This document shows positions 33,745 through 43,847 of a stretch of 60,000 nucleotides of DNA, piece after piece (position 1 is the stretch's first letter; the number at the start of each line of letters is the position of its first letter). The stretch is from assembly GCA_914767715.1 (NCBI GenBank), contig OU612071.1, positions 6,495,493-6,555,492 on the forward strand, given 5' to 3'. The position numbers were made by a program, and so were the translations under genes. This DNA is from Membranipora membranacea (taxonomy: Eukaryota > Bryozoa > Gymnolaemata > Cheilostomatida > Membraniporidae). The notes beneath the pieces were generated by a model. The model did no database searches. It was given only the letters and a program-made list of their open reading frames with translations, and was not told the origin of the DNA.

Positions 33745-34680
33745 TCAGAACCTTTGCAATATATCTGTATAGATGTACTCGTTTAGATTGAGTTTCCATC
33801 TGTGCAGACTAAAGAGGGCAACTCCAGACTCTAGTTTAGCATTAGGGCCGAAAACTGTCTGAAGTGCACTGTGGTCTGTGATGAGTATGAATTTGTTGCC
33901 AATCAGATACTTTGTAAACTTCTTCAATCCAAACATGATGCTGACAGCTTCTATGTGTGTCTGAGCCTCGTTTGATTCTGCATTTGAGAGTGTTCTCGAG
34001 GCATAGGCTATTGGTGTTTCAGATCCATCTTCTTCTCTATGTGAGATTATGGACCCAACACCGTAGGGGCTTGCATCACACGCCATCACTTGCTTTTTTC
34101 TAGGGTCAAATCTGGAGAGTAGTATTTGGGTGCACAACTCTTCCTTCAGATTGTTGAATGCTTGTTGGCACTCTTCCCTCCAAACGAAGTCAACTCCATC
34201 ACGTGTTAGATTATGTAACAGCTCAGCTTTGGTAGCGACTTGTTCAATGAACTGTCCATAGTAGTTGATCATTCTCATGAACAGCTGCACGTCTTGGACT
34301 TTCTTAGGAGTCTTAGCTTCTTTTATAGCTTTTAATCTGTCTTCATTGGGTACTATGCCAGATTTACTGAGAACAACACCAAGATGTGGAACCGACAACT
34401 GCAAAAACGAACTTTTGTGTTTATTCACTGTGATACCATGTATTTCCAACCGATCAAAAACCTCATCAAGCATTTTCAAGTGCTCATGATCATTAGGACC
34501 TGTTACAAGAATATCATCGATATAACAACATTTGTTAGGAATGCCTGACAAAATCTGATCTAGGACTTTCTGAAACTGCATACATGCTACTTTCACACCA
34601 AACGACAACCTGGTAGGCACTAATAACCCTTTAGAACTATTCATTGTGCGAATTTTCTGAGAGCTTTTGTCTAGCTTTAA
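33745..34680 (-). pseudogene. Gypsy RT (palm) and RNase H (copy 2)
   Basis: An open frame of about 300 codons carries RT motif B-type sequence (LSFGVKVACMQFQKV), motif C CCYIDDILVTG, the thumb and RNase H (ACDASPYGVGSIISH). A frame break occurs near NLNEYIYT (about 33770). The N-terminal RT part is 7.7 kb away at 42420-42570 because of the insertion. Confidence 0.87.
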
Positions 34681-34693
34681 GGATTAGATTGAG
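34678..34693 (+). repeat. Left 16 bp direct repeat (possible target duplication of the RLE element)
   Basis: TAAGGATTAGATTGAG occurs here and again at 38505-38520, just outside the two ends of the RLE-type retrotransposon. Its first three bases are also the gypsy junction TAA. Confidence 0.6.
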
Positions 34694-35039
34694 TTGAAGG
34701 AAAGCAAACCTCCCTGCACTGGTTTGGCTTAGAGTATAAGCATGAGAGTGATGGGGCGAACAATGTTACACTGAAACAATGACGAGTTGGCAGCCTCCCT
34801 GGTTGCGCAACAGCGTAAACACACCAATAATGTCAAACCACCGAAACTGACAAAATGCACTGAGGGATCAATGAGATTGATTGAGATGCTCATCAACACA
34901 CAGGGGTGGCTTCATGCTGCTGGGGCCGGCCATGAGGAGGTTGTACTAGAAAAGGCCTCGAAACAGCGCTTGACTCATGGTTTCTAGCTGAAGACCTGTG
35001 TGTTGTGCAGTGGTACGCGCACCACCGTATGTTGTATCT
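34690..35039 (+). repeat. Left copy of a 350 bp direct repeat (5' end of the RLE element)
   Basis: It matches 42072-42420 at about 98 percent (roughly eight differences, including one base deletion). It includes the 5' region of the RLE element with a 66-codon frame starting at 34787. It begins nine bases inside the gypsy junction. Confidence 0.9.
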
Positions 35040-35067
35040 TTGTTGTGGGCTAGACAGTATCTGGCTT

Positions 35068-35150
35068 GACTGCTGGAAAGACAGCTGACTGATGGAAAGA
35101 CAGATGACTGCTGGAAAGACAGCTGACTATTGGAAAGACAGTTGATATGG
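35068..35150 (+). repeat. Short tandem repeat in the 5' region of the RLE element
   Basis: About four units of the type GACTGCTGGAAAGACAGCT lie just upstream of the first ORF. Each unit is partly self-complementary (GCTG...CAGC). Confidence 0.75.
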
Positions 35151-35166
35151 TTGAAAGAAACCCAGG

Positions 35167-35664
35167 GTGGGACCAGGGTTCGCAGCCCGAAGTCCCGAAC
35201 ATTATGACTATGTCATAATTGGCAACCCACCACTCGCAACAAGTTCATATATGGAAATATGCCCCCAAGGTCTATCCGGAAACGTAGGGGAAAATGAGAG
35301 ACCTAAACAAATCACTGGTACCCGGTTTACTGTTATAACGAACTCGGAAATGCCATGGATTTGCTTATGCCAGAGGGGTTTCAAAACTAAGCGTGGTACG
35401 AAAATACATAGAACTAAGAAGAGATGCGAAGTGGTGTTAGAGGACCGCAGTGTAGATAACTCTGCACATAAGACGGATGGTACACTGCCCCAGGTTGAAA
35501 ACCACAGTGGGCAGACAACCAACTCTCAAACACCCACCGAGCATCATGGGAGCGGTTGTGAAAGGCAGGAGGTTGATTGGCCAAGGATGAGCTGTGTCAA
35601 GACTTGGTGTGAGCTTGACGAATATGCAATTGCTCTCAACTCTGCATTGACTGGAAGCGGCTAG
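35167..35664 (+). pseudogene. N-terminal zinc-finger part of the RLE-element ORF
   Basis: The frame of 165 codons has W-I-C-L-C...H...C at residues 65-87 (Cys66, Cys68, His81, Cys87), resembling the C2H2-type finger found at the N-terminus of R2-like elements, although the first Cys pair is spaced by one residue instead of two. A TAG stop at 35662 ends it, but the same frame resumes in RT at about 35773, so this was one ORF interrupted by three stops. Confidence 0.7.
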
Positions 35665-35772
35665 AAAAAGGCCAAACAAAATGCCTGCTATCCTCCTTTC
35701 AATCTATGAGGAGAAGTTTGGCTTAGTGCACCAAAATACCAAATAGACGCCAATGTGATAAAGGCAAACTGA

Positions 35773-36615
35773 GAATCGGAAAGGTATGGGCTTTCTGTAT
35801 TGCTTAATGATGCCAGGGAACGAATAAGAAGGCTAGCCAGTGCTGAGGCCTTGAGGAAGAAGAGGAAGTTGAAGAGAAAGAACTTGAATAATTTCATGAA
35901 AAATCCACACGGATTTGCCAAGAAGTTGTTTGAGCAGAGCAAGAATGGCGAGCTCAAGGCTAGTCAGGCAGAAGTTGAGGCACACTTGGCAAAGGTGTAC
36001 GGTAACAGGAGTGAGGTGAACACTGATATTGCTGGGCTTAAACGTCCAACATCTCCAGGTTTCAGTTATGAGATGTGTGATATCAAGTTTGGAGAACTTG
36101 CGCAGGTAGTTACCAAGGGACGTGCCAAAAGTGCACCAGGCATTAATGGCATAAGCTATACTGGCACACTGGAGATCTTGGCAAAAGTGCTCAACCAAAT
36201 CTGGAAGTCTGGCAAGATCCCAGATGAGTGGTGTTGTGTGAATGGTGTGTATATACCGAAAGAGGATAAGGCGGAGGACCTAGGGCAGTTTAGACCAAAA
36301 TCACTGCTAAATGTAGAAGGCAAGATATTCTTCAGCGTTCTGGCAAAACGCCTGTCAGATTATCTAATGAACAATGGATTCATTGATCCATCAGTTCAGA
36401 AGGCTGGCATCCCAGGATTCCCTGGATGTCTTGAGCATGTGAGCATGATTCGGTCAGCAATAACATCTGCTAAACAAGCTAAATCAAACCTTGAGGTAAT
36501 CTGGTTGAATTTGGCCAACGCCTATGGTTCTGTACCGCACAGCATAATCGACCTCTCACTATCACACTTCTGGGTGCCCGACAGGCTAAGGGTTATGGTT
36601 GAGCGCTACTATTAA
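35773..36615 (+). pseudogene. RLE-element reverse transcriptase, N-terminal half
   Basis: It contains KAGIPGFPGCLEHVSMI, FRPKSLLNVEGKIFFSVL and the motif A region IWLNLANAYGSVPH, where the expected catalytic Asp is Asn (AAT at 36508-36510). A stop follows ERYY at 36615 and RT continues in the next frame. The loss of the motif A Asp alone should abolish polymerase activity. Confidence 0.85.
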
Positions 36616-37798
36616 AAAGTTCAAAATGCGATTCACTACTAAGAACTTTACCACGAGCTGGCAAAAACTGGCAGTAGGCATCCCTATTGGATGTGCTATA
36701 TCACCTTTGCTATTCGTTATGGTGATGGAGATAGTTATACGGAATTCACAAGGCAGTGTAAATGGGATCCAGGTTGCGAATAACCAGATACTTCCGCCGA
36801 TGGGGGCCTTTATGGATGACATTACAATAATATCACCAGACAAGGCTCAGGTTGTAGCTTCAATCGATAGACTGCATGAGTTGATAGAGAGATGTGCGAT
36901 GCGATTCAAACCTAACAAGAGCCGGTCCCTGTCGTTGTGTAAAGGCAAACCTGTACCAAATACCTACTCCATAGGAACAGAGCGTATTCCAACGCTTGCA
37001 GAGCAGCCTGTGAAGAGCTTAGGAAGATGGTATAGTTTACCGATCACAGACAGGTTCCGCGGAAACGAGGTGAAAAAGCAACTCATTACAGGGCTGGACG
37101 CGATTGAAAAATGTGGTCTTTCTGGTAAATACAAAGCCTGGATTCTCAACTTTGCACTCATGCCTCGAATTCTGTGGCCTCTGACAGTTTATGATATTCC
37201 GCTTACACCAGTTGAGAGAATGGAGCAAATGATTAACAAGCACATACGCAAGTGGCTCGTAGTTCCAAGGAGCTTCAACACTAATGCACTGTATGCCAGT
37301 TCGTTTACTCTTGCACTACCTAAGAAATCGCTTTTGGAAGAGTACAAAACATCAAAGGCGAGACTGGATATGATGTTGAACGAGTCACCAGACCAGGTGA
37401 TAAGGGAATGTGCTCCAACACTTGACACTGGTAAAAATTGGTCTGTCACAGAGACTGTCAGAGATGCCAAATCTCGACTAGAGATAAGTGAGATTGTTGG
37501 TGCTGTGACAACTGCACGTCATGGCATCGGCTGGGAAGCAAACCGGTGGTTCTCGAAGGAAAGCCCAAAGGTTAGACGGGAGATGGTAGTTGATGAGGTG
37601 CGCAAGATGGAAGAGGAGCGCCGCCAGACACAAGCTGTAGGCCAAGCCCAACAAGGCAGGTGGACTTGTTGGGAGTCTGTTGAGCAGCGTCAGCTCAAAT
37701 GGAAATGTGGTCGATGGAGCCACAAAGGATCAGCTTTCTGGTTGGTGCAGCTTATGATCAACTACCGACCCCGGCGAACCTGGAATGCTGGAATTTGA
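36612..37798 (+). pseudogene. RLE-element reverse transcriptase, C-terminal half and thumb
   Basis: It continues RT with VGIPIGCAISPLLFVMV (motif B) and GAFMDDITIIS (motif C, MDD at 36812-36820), then the long thumb and linker. The frame stops at 37796; the CCHC motif and endonuclease follow in other frames. The MDD in place of YADD and the PPMGAF lead-in are features I associate with a widespread RLE-type family in cnidarians and lancelets, from memory and not checked. Confidence 0.85.
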
Positions 37799-37809
37799 CC
37801 GAGAACTAG

Positions 37810-38418
37810 AAGTGCGCCGAGTGCTCGGCCAAGGGCAAACTTCGACATATTCTGTCGAATTGCCCACAGAGCCTTGGAAGATACACATATAGGCATAATC
37901 AAGTCCTGAAAGTGTTGTGTAAATATGTCACGGAGAAGTGTGAATATGCTAATGCTGGTGGTGAAGCGCGTGAAAAGATTTTGCGCAAAAATGGATTGAT
38001 GAACAGCGGAGAATGGTAGGTGAGATGCGACCTCACAGAGCAGCTCAGCATGCCACAGCATATTGTGATCACGAACCAAAGACCAGACTTAATTGTCTGG
38101 TCTGACAAAGAAAAAGCACTAATACTGATGGAATTGACGGTGCCTTGGGAAGAAAATCTCTCAAACGCGCATGAGAGAAAACTGACAAGATACGAAGATC
38201 TGGTGACACAATGCCAAGACAAAGGTTGGAATTGCGAATTGATCGCAGTGGAAGTTGGCTGCCGTGAATTCATGGCTAGATCAGCTACCAAATTTCTGAC
38301 TAGAGTTGGGCTGTCGGGCAGAGAACTCAAACAAGCCACAAAAAGGATAGTACATGAGGCAGAAAGCGCATCTGCATGGATTTGGCAACAGCACTGTGTG
38401 AGGATAAGAGCTAAGTAA
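37810..38418 (+). pseudogene. CCHC motif and PD-(D/E)xK restriction-like endonuclease of the RLE element
   Basis: At 37813-37863 a frame reads C-A-E-C...RHILSNC, a CX2CX8HX4C knuckle typical just before the endonuclease in R2-like proteins. After a short gap the frame 38020-38418 has RPDLIVW (38080 on), then ILMELTVPWEEN with Glu at 38131, and ERKLTRYEDL, which fit the PD...E-x-...K/R layout. In an intact element it nicks the target to prime reverse transcription. The two pieces are in different frames. Confidence 0.8.
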
Positions 38419-38504
38419 TCCTATTGCTTGTAAGCTGGGGTTCAACACACTCACTTTGTTTTGTGGAGTTGGCCAGCATTTAATTCCTTTGTTTATAATC
38501 CTTG

Positions 38505-38520
38505 TAAGGATTAGATTGAG
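38505..38520 (+). repeat. Right 16 bp direct repeat (possible target duplication)
   Basis: It is identical to 34678-34693 and lies directly after the 3' end of the RLE element, as expected for a target-site duplication. Confidence 0.6.
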
Positions 38521-39486
38521 GGGATTAAGTGATGATTAGCAAACTGAGCGGGGTAGAAGGCTAAGCGGGATTATGTATTTAACACTCAAATTAAAGTAGT
38601 TTAATCTCTGCAGGGTGAAATACCAGAGTGAGTCTGAGTTAGATCTAAGGCATAACAAACATAGGATTAAAAGCTTGGCCATCGCATAAAAGGCAGGCAG
38701 AGCGAGACAGGACATCACAGTCAGCCCACTGGCTGTAGCGCAAACAAGTCATCTCTCTGACTTGTGTATGAGTTGTACTATGCTCAATGTGGTGAATTTG
38801 AGTAGTGAACTATGGCACGAGGGGCGGGTGCCTTGACGATTACTCAGTTCATTAAAGTCAATTTGGGCAAATCTTAGGCTAAGAAGTTGTCTTCTCTTAT
38901 TGTTGAAATTCGGTGGCCCATTTGCAGTATAGAGTTATCACCCCATCTATCTGTCTGTGTAAAACACTTCAGTATCAAGCATGTGGATAGACTGCTTCAC
39001 AGAGTAAAGGGATTCAGAGTAAATTTTTTAACAATAGTCAAGGAAAGAGTTTTTTACTCCTTCGTCAAGATACCTGCAAGCTTTGTGTTACGGGGAAAGT
39101 TATGGGAAGCTTGATGCCAAAAACTCCTTTTATCTATTTGTCACAATTATAGGGTTCTGGAGAATGAACTGAATTCAAAGTTTTTGATTACAGTAAAAAA
39201 TAGAATATGCAGGCTCTCCCGTACAAAAATTTCTCTTTACATGGCTATACAGGCTTATTCTACAATTAGACTTGATGTTTTATGCTTAAATTACACCTAA
39301 CTATCCTAGCTAAATTGATACGGTGGGTATAGCTAGGAAGGCAGTATTGTGACAGTTTTTACAATATGATTAACTATTACAATCCTTGAATGATGCTGCC
39401 ACAATGTACCCTTGGTCTGTGCAATCATTGAACCTTAAATTTATCGAAAGGGCCTCATATCAAATGTATCTGCGGTCCATTGTCTA
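38521..39486. other. Unassigned stretch within the 7.7 kb insertion
   Basis: AT-rich with no recognisable gene; the 60-75 codon frames at 38536 and 38887 have no motif. Confidence 0.4.
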
Positions 39487-41050
39487 CTGGGCTTTGGTTG
39501 GCACCCAGGTGTGCTCCGACCTGCCTGCAAACAGAGAGCAACCTGGCGCAGATATTGTTGCCTGGCCACTAAGGCAAAGAATTTCGCCGCCTATGCTCCG
39601 GGATGCGGCTTGTGACAAGACATCTGATTAAAATCAACCTTCAATTTTAATCAGTCTTGAGACACAAAGGTTATCCTCAGGTTTTTTTATATTCTAATAT
39701 TACATTGCCTTTAAATCCTTTGGAAAAGATAAACAAGGCACAACAGTAACGAATTCTTTCCTTGTAATGAAACACAGAGACTGCAATACAACTGGTTGTT
39801 TACAAATAAGATTTTCTTGAGGGATTAGAAAATTTACTCTGAGAAAACAATGTCTGTAATTGCTCTAACTGATATCTTCATCCAGCTTAGGTCTCAATTG
39901 TACTTGGATCGTTTCAATGCACCGCGTGGAGAATTGCTTTCAACTTTGTTTGGAGGCCATCTCAGATTTGTTGTTTATTGAGGCAGCCCACCTGTTTGGC
40001 TAGCCGAATCCTCAAAATTAACAACATTATAACTTGTTGCAGTATAGATGCAGTCCCAGGGCACCCTCTACTTGATTGTGCAATAACTCCCGGAAGAAGG
40101 TTTACCCGGCTAGCCAAGAGTGAAGTGATCGCAACCTTTTATAACTTTTTAGAAGCATGGGACCATGTTTTTGTTGAGTAAAGAGAGCGTGGATAATTGA
40201 ATGTCGACAAGGTGTCATGGTCGATTGCAAAAGTGTAAATATATGAGTAGCCAGCCACTAGAGCCTATTGATTCAACATAATATGATATGATATTTTAGA
40301 TGCCATAAAATTGGTATAAACAAACGGGGCACTCAATATGGGCTAAATTTTTTGTATCAGAACTGGGGTTTCAGGCTTGGAATACTGGTTGGAAAATATA
40401 TTTGGACTGAGCAGGAATTATAAATTATCTAGCACTGGGCTTTGTAGGCACCCAGGTGTGCTCCGACCTGCAAACAGAGAGCAACCTGGTGCAGATATTG
40501 CGGCCTGGCCACTAAGGCAACAAATTTTGCCGCCTATGCTCCAGGATGTTGCTTGTGACAAGACATCTGATTTAAATCGACCATCAATTTTAATCTGATG
40601 TAATAATGCTATAATACATAAATATCATAAGAAGCAACAAGTCTTGAGGCACAAAGGTAATCCTCAGGTTTTGATATTCTAATATTACATTGCCTTTAAA
40701 TCCTTTGGAAAAGATAAACAAGGCACAACAGTAACAAATTATTTCCCTGTAATGAAACACAGAGACTGCAATACAACTGGTTGTTTACAAATAAGATTTG
40801 TTTGAGGGATTAGAAAATTATTACTCTGTGAAAAAAATGTCTGTAATTGCTCTAACTGATATCTTCATCCAGCTTAGGTCTCAATTGTACTTGGATCGTT
40901 TCAATGCACTGCTTGAAGAATTGCTTCCAATTTTGTTTGGAGGCTATCTCAGATTTGTTGTTTCTTGAGGTAGCCCACCTGTTTGGCTAACCGAATCCTC
41001 AAAAGTAACAACATTATAACTTGTTACAGTATAGATGCAGGCCCAGGGCA
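39487..41050 (+). repeat. Direct tandem duplication, period about 950-990 bp
   Basis: 39487-40062 and 40437-41050 match in order and orientation. Shared runs include GGCACCCAGGTGTGCTCCGACC, AGGCACAACAGTAAC and CTCAATTGTACTTGGATCG. The second copy has about 40 bp extra near 40600. A 43-codon frame occurs in both (39850, 40837), but all seven base differences counted in its 3' half change the residue, which argues against coding. Confidence 0.85.
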
Positions 41051-42071
41051 CGATTTTAAAAAAAATGTACAAATTCAACCGTAACATGAATGCTGTCAAT
41101 GGTTATTTCAGGACAGCAATTCCTAAATGGTGATAAATACACCAAGGTCGACCATAAAGATACCAGCTCACTGAAAATGCAGCAGAATATTTCACATAGA
41201 ATATCATGTGTGTTATTAAGGGTGAGCCCTTCAGACACACAGTTATCATAATCCTATACGCATCCAGCATAGTATTAGTGTTTCTCAATAATAAGAATAT
41301 TGGGATGACATTCGAGTAAAATTTATGCTCAAACATTTGGGTGTTTTTTGAAAATGCTATCATTGAACAGTATCCACTGAAAAAGCCAAATCCAAACCAT
41401 GTTTCGGAATATTAATAATATTAATTATTTTGAGGTCTATAGTCATACTGATAGAATTTGATGGGTGACTGATGGGTCGCGATAATCTATACTGAAAACT
41501 TATATTAACCAACAGAAATATTCTATTGTTTAAGTTCAGTATAGCATCTCCATTGTCATTTATAAATTGCTCCACTCCTTTGATAAAAGGCAATTTGAAT
41601 TTGTTTGAAACTGTACACAATGGCATAGAAACTGCAAATATATAGGCTCTTTGCACTGCCTTGTGCAACATTGCCACTGCACTGATGGATGAAATAAACA
41701 CCGTAATGAAAAAGTAAATCGCAATTTTAAATATGTTAAAAAAATATTTCAAACATGCCCTCCAAAGCTCGTTTAGATAATGTGATGAACTGATGCTCCG
41801 AAAAAAACCAGATCTCTGCGAGTTACCATGTCGAAATGTAATTCTGCCCAAGCAGAAAAACACGAACTTGGAGATTTTTTGTCAGATTTTGAGCTTTTTG
41901 CAGAAGAAGATAAATGAATAGTTAGCTGATTGACTAACGATCCAGGTGACCAAATGTGGTTATTCTGAATTAAAAACTGTAGGATGGAGATAGCTTTTGG
42001 AAAAGTAAGGAGGAGATAACTACAACTGAGCATTTTTGACTTTAAATAACTGAGTAGCAATGTTGCGCCGA
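41051..42071. other. Unassigned AT-rich stretch with overlapping minus-strand frames
   Basis: Minus-strand frames at 41360-41863 (167 codons, hydrophobic middle) and 41773-42060 overlap. I recognise neither. The length of the first is somewhat above expectation for AT-rich DNA, so a decayed ORF of the unknown insertion is possible. Confidence 0.35.
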
Positions 42072-42420
42072 TGAGTTGAAGGAAAGCAAACCTCCCTGCA
42101 CTGGTTTGGCTTAGAGTATAAGCATGAGAGTGATGGGGCGAACATTGTTACACTGAAACAATGACGAGTTGGCAGCCTCCCTGGTTGCGCAACAGCGTAA
42201 ACACACCAATTATGTCAAACCACCGAAACTGACAAAATGCACTGAGGGATCGATGAGATTGATTGAGATGCTCATCAACACACAGGGGTGGCTTCATGCT
42301 GCTGGGGCCGGGCATGAGGTGGTTGTACTAGAGAAGGCCTCGAAACAGCGCTGACTCATGGTTTCTAGCTGAAGACCTGTGTGTTGTGCAGTGGTACGCG
42401 CACCACTGTATGTTGTATCT
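42072..42420 (+). repeat. Right copy of the 350 bp direct repeat
   Basis: It repeats 34690-35039. Its right end is exactly the point where the gypsy sequence resumes (TAACTGTGTGTAGG from 42420), so the repeat forms the right terminus of the insertion. A non-LTR copy truncated at its 3' side is unusual. Confidence 0.9.
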
Positions 42421-42595
42421 AACTGTGTGTAGGCAGATGCGAGGTCAATCTTAGAGAATTTTTCTCCTTTCATCATTGTGAAGAGATCATCTGGCAGCGG
42501 TAGCGGATAAACATTGTCTTCAATAGCCTTGTTAACAGAAATGGAATAGTCGGTGCATACTCTTAAATTTCTGTCTTCATCCTCGGGTACACATA
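42421..42595 (-). pseudogene. Gypsy RT N-terminal segment
   Basis: It contains DNVYPLPLPDDLFTMM and KFSKIDLASAYTQL, the segments preceding and including motif A (Asp in KIDLAS). The frame breaks against the protease part near 42595 and is cut at 42420 by the insertion, after the codon for Leu of AYTQL. Confidence 0.85.
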
Positions 42596-43073
42596 CGAGT
42601 TTGACAACACTTCATTGAGAGTAGGAGATTTGACCTGACCTACTATTGGTACTGAGAATATTTCATTCCAATTCAACCGTATGTGAGAAAGCCAATTTCG
42701 ACCTAACAAACTTGTACCATTACCCTGTCCCACAATAAGCGGCAACTTGTATGACTGAGCTGCATAAACTACATCAGCAGAAATCTCACCTAAGACTTTA
42801 ACTAGATTGCCACTATAAACATGTAATGTCAAGTAAGAGCGAGCAGACAACTTACAACGACTGAATGTTGACTGGTACACTTTTTTATGATATTAGACTC
42901 CAACCACACCCTGTATCCAATTGTAATTTGATTGATTTACCTTCAACCTTCATTGGTATATAGATCTGTTTGCATACTTCAGCCATGAGATTGATTTTCG
43001 GGGTGGAGACCATCTCTACAGCACTCAAGTTACCACTTTTGCCACCATCATCAGTCCGAGTACAAAACATCAT
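42590..43073 (-). pseudogene. Gypsy aspartic protease
   Basis: QLDTGCGWSLIS holds the catalytic DTG (about 42885-42925). The second half is in another frame and has KLPLIVGQGNGTSLLGRNWL, matching the usual (I/L)LGRDWL end. A one-base-type shift between the halves breaks it near 42885. Confidence 0.82.
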
Positions 43074-43074
43074 T

Positions 43075-43760
43075 TAGCGAAATGACCTTTTTTAGAACAT
43101 TTTCTACATATCATGTGTTTATTTGGACAGTTGTCAGCTTTGTGGGGACCAGCACAGCGTGTACATTTCATGGGCGTTTCTCTATAATTATCAAGAGGTT
43201 TTTTACGACTCAGCCTACTCATTCCAGTATTAAAGCTGCTTGCTGCTGTTGGCTATTGTCTGAGTTAGTGTGCTTTTGTGCCACATCCATTGTCATGGCT
43301 AGATTTGGCATTAATCCATGCTAATGCATCACCCTCTTTCAACAATGCCTCACAAAATGTGATTATTGCTAACATGCAGGCCACAAATCAGTTTATTACG
43401 GAGACGATTGTATAAAGCGTTACCTGTACCGAACCCTGCATTTATGCAGAGTTTGGATATGGCTACAATATAATCTGAAACAGATTCATTAGGCATGTCT
43501 CATGTCTAAACTAAGCGAATCAAACACCGCATTGACTCCAGCTCTAAAATGTTCATCTAGTAATGTAACAAGAGCATCAAATGTGGAATCCTCTACTTTG
43601 TTTGGGACACTCAAGCTTATAAGCAAGTTCAGAGTTTCATTACCTATCACAGCCAAAAGAATTTTTTTTCTTATTATCAGCCTAATTTACCTTGTTGGCC
43701 TCATGCCAAGAATTTAATCTCAGTTTTTATGTGGGCCATTTATCATTACAATCATATTTC
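43075..43760 (-). pseudogene. Gypsy Gag remnant with two zinc knuckles
   Basis: The C-terminal part shows two Cys/His knuckles; in the second (CRKCSKKGHFAK) a TGA stands where the residue before the last Cys is expected, so the frame ends just before the protease ORF. Upstream are SVSDYIVAISKLC and LYNRLRNKLICGL, the common capsid-end pattern of gypsy Gag. Several stops are present. Confidence 0.7.
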
Positions 43761-43847
43761 GCTACCTTACCTATTGACACGTTGTAGCAGGTTCTCTGAA
43801 GTTCTCTGTCTTCAGCGTATAATTTTGCAATAAATGTTCGTTCTATA

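Larger units (their letters stand above)
31990..34680 (-). mobile_element. Ty3/gypsy retrotransposon, copy 2, 3' segment (RT to LTR)
   Basis: This is the minus-strand counterpart of 1-2613 and is close to it base for base, including the paired palindromes. It has RT from GLLVPTRLSFGVK through CCYIDD, RNase H, integrase with all three acidic motifs, a C-terminal tail, a polypurine tract and an LTR. It stops at 34680 in the RT codons just before KLDKSS. The rest of the same element resumes at 42420, so 34681-42420 is an insertion. The lower LTR border near 31990 is uncertain. Confidence 0.88.
34694..38504 (+). mobile_element. RLE-type non-LTR retrotransposon (R2/NeSL/Hero-like group), full-length but dead
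   Basis: The element has a 5' region with four 19-20 bp tandem units (35068-35150), an N-terminal zinc finger, RT, a CCHC motif and a restriction-like endonuclease, the architecture of early-branching non-LTR elements. It is flanked by a 16 bp direct repeat, a likely target duplication. RT has three in-frame stops between 35662 and 35772 and a frameshift near 36610, and Asp of motif A is replaced. Many families with this architecture insert site-specifically into multicopy sequences; here the host is a gypsy element. Confidence 0.85.
42420..43847 (-). mobile_element. Ty3/gypsy copy 2, 5' segment (gag, protease, RT start)
   Basis: On the minus strand this has a Gag segment with ESVSDYIVAISKLC (about 43440-43490), zinc knuckles CTRCAGPHKADNC and CRKCSKKGHFAK (43085-43150), an aspartic protease (LQLDTGCGWSLIS), and the RT start with KIDLASAYTQL. 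It joins in sequence with 34680 once the insertion is removed. The 5' LTR and the start of Gag are missing; 18S sequence begins at 43848. Confidence 0.85.

Noticed and set aside
39850-40968. A 43-codon frame of equal length in both tandem copies (39850-39981 and 40837-40968)
   Set aside because: All seven base differences counted in the 3' half change the residue and none is silent, so there is no sign of protein-level constraint.
41360-41863. A 167-codon minus-strand frame
   Set aside because: AT-rich hydrophobic translation with no recognisable domain or splice partner; overlapped by another frame. Kept only as a remark in the gap description.
34681-42420. Calling the 7.7 kb insertion a Harbinger-type DNA transposon because of the 3 bp TAA at its junctions
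   Set aside because: The ends are not inverted repeats of each other and no Harbinger transposase is seen; TAA may be microhomology.
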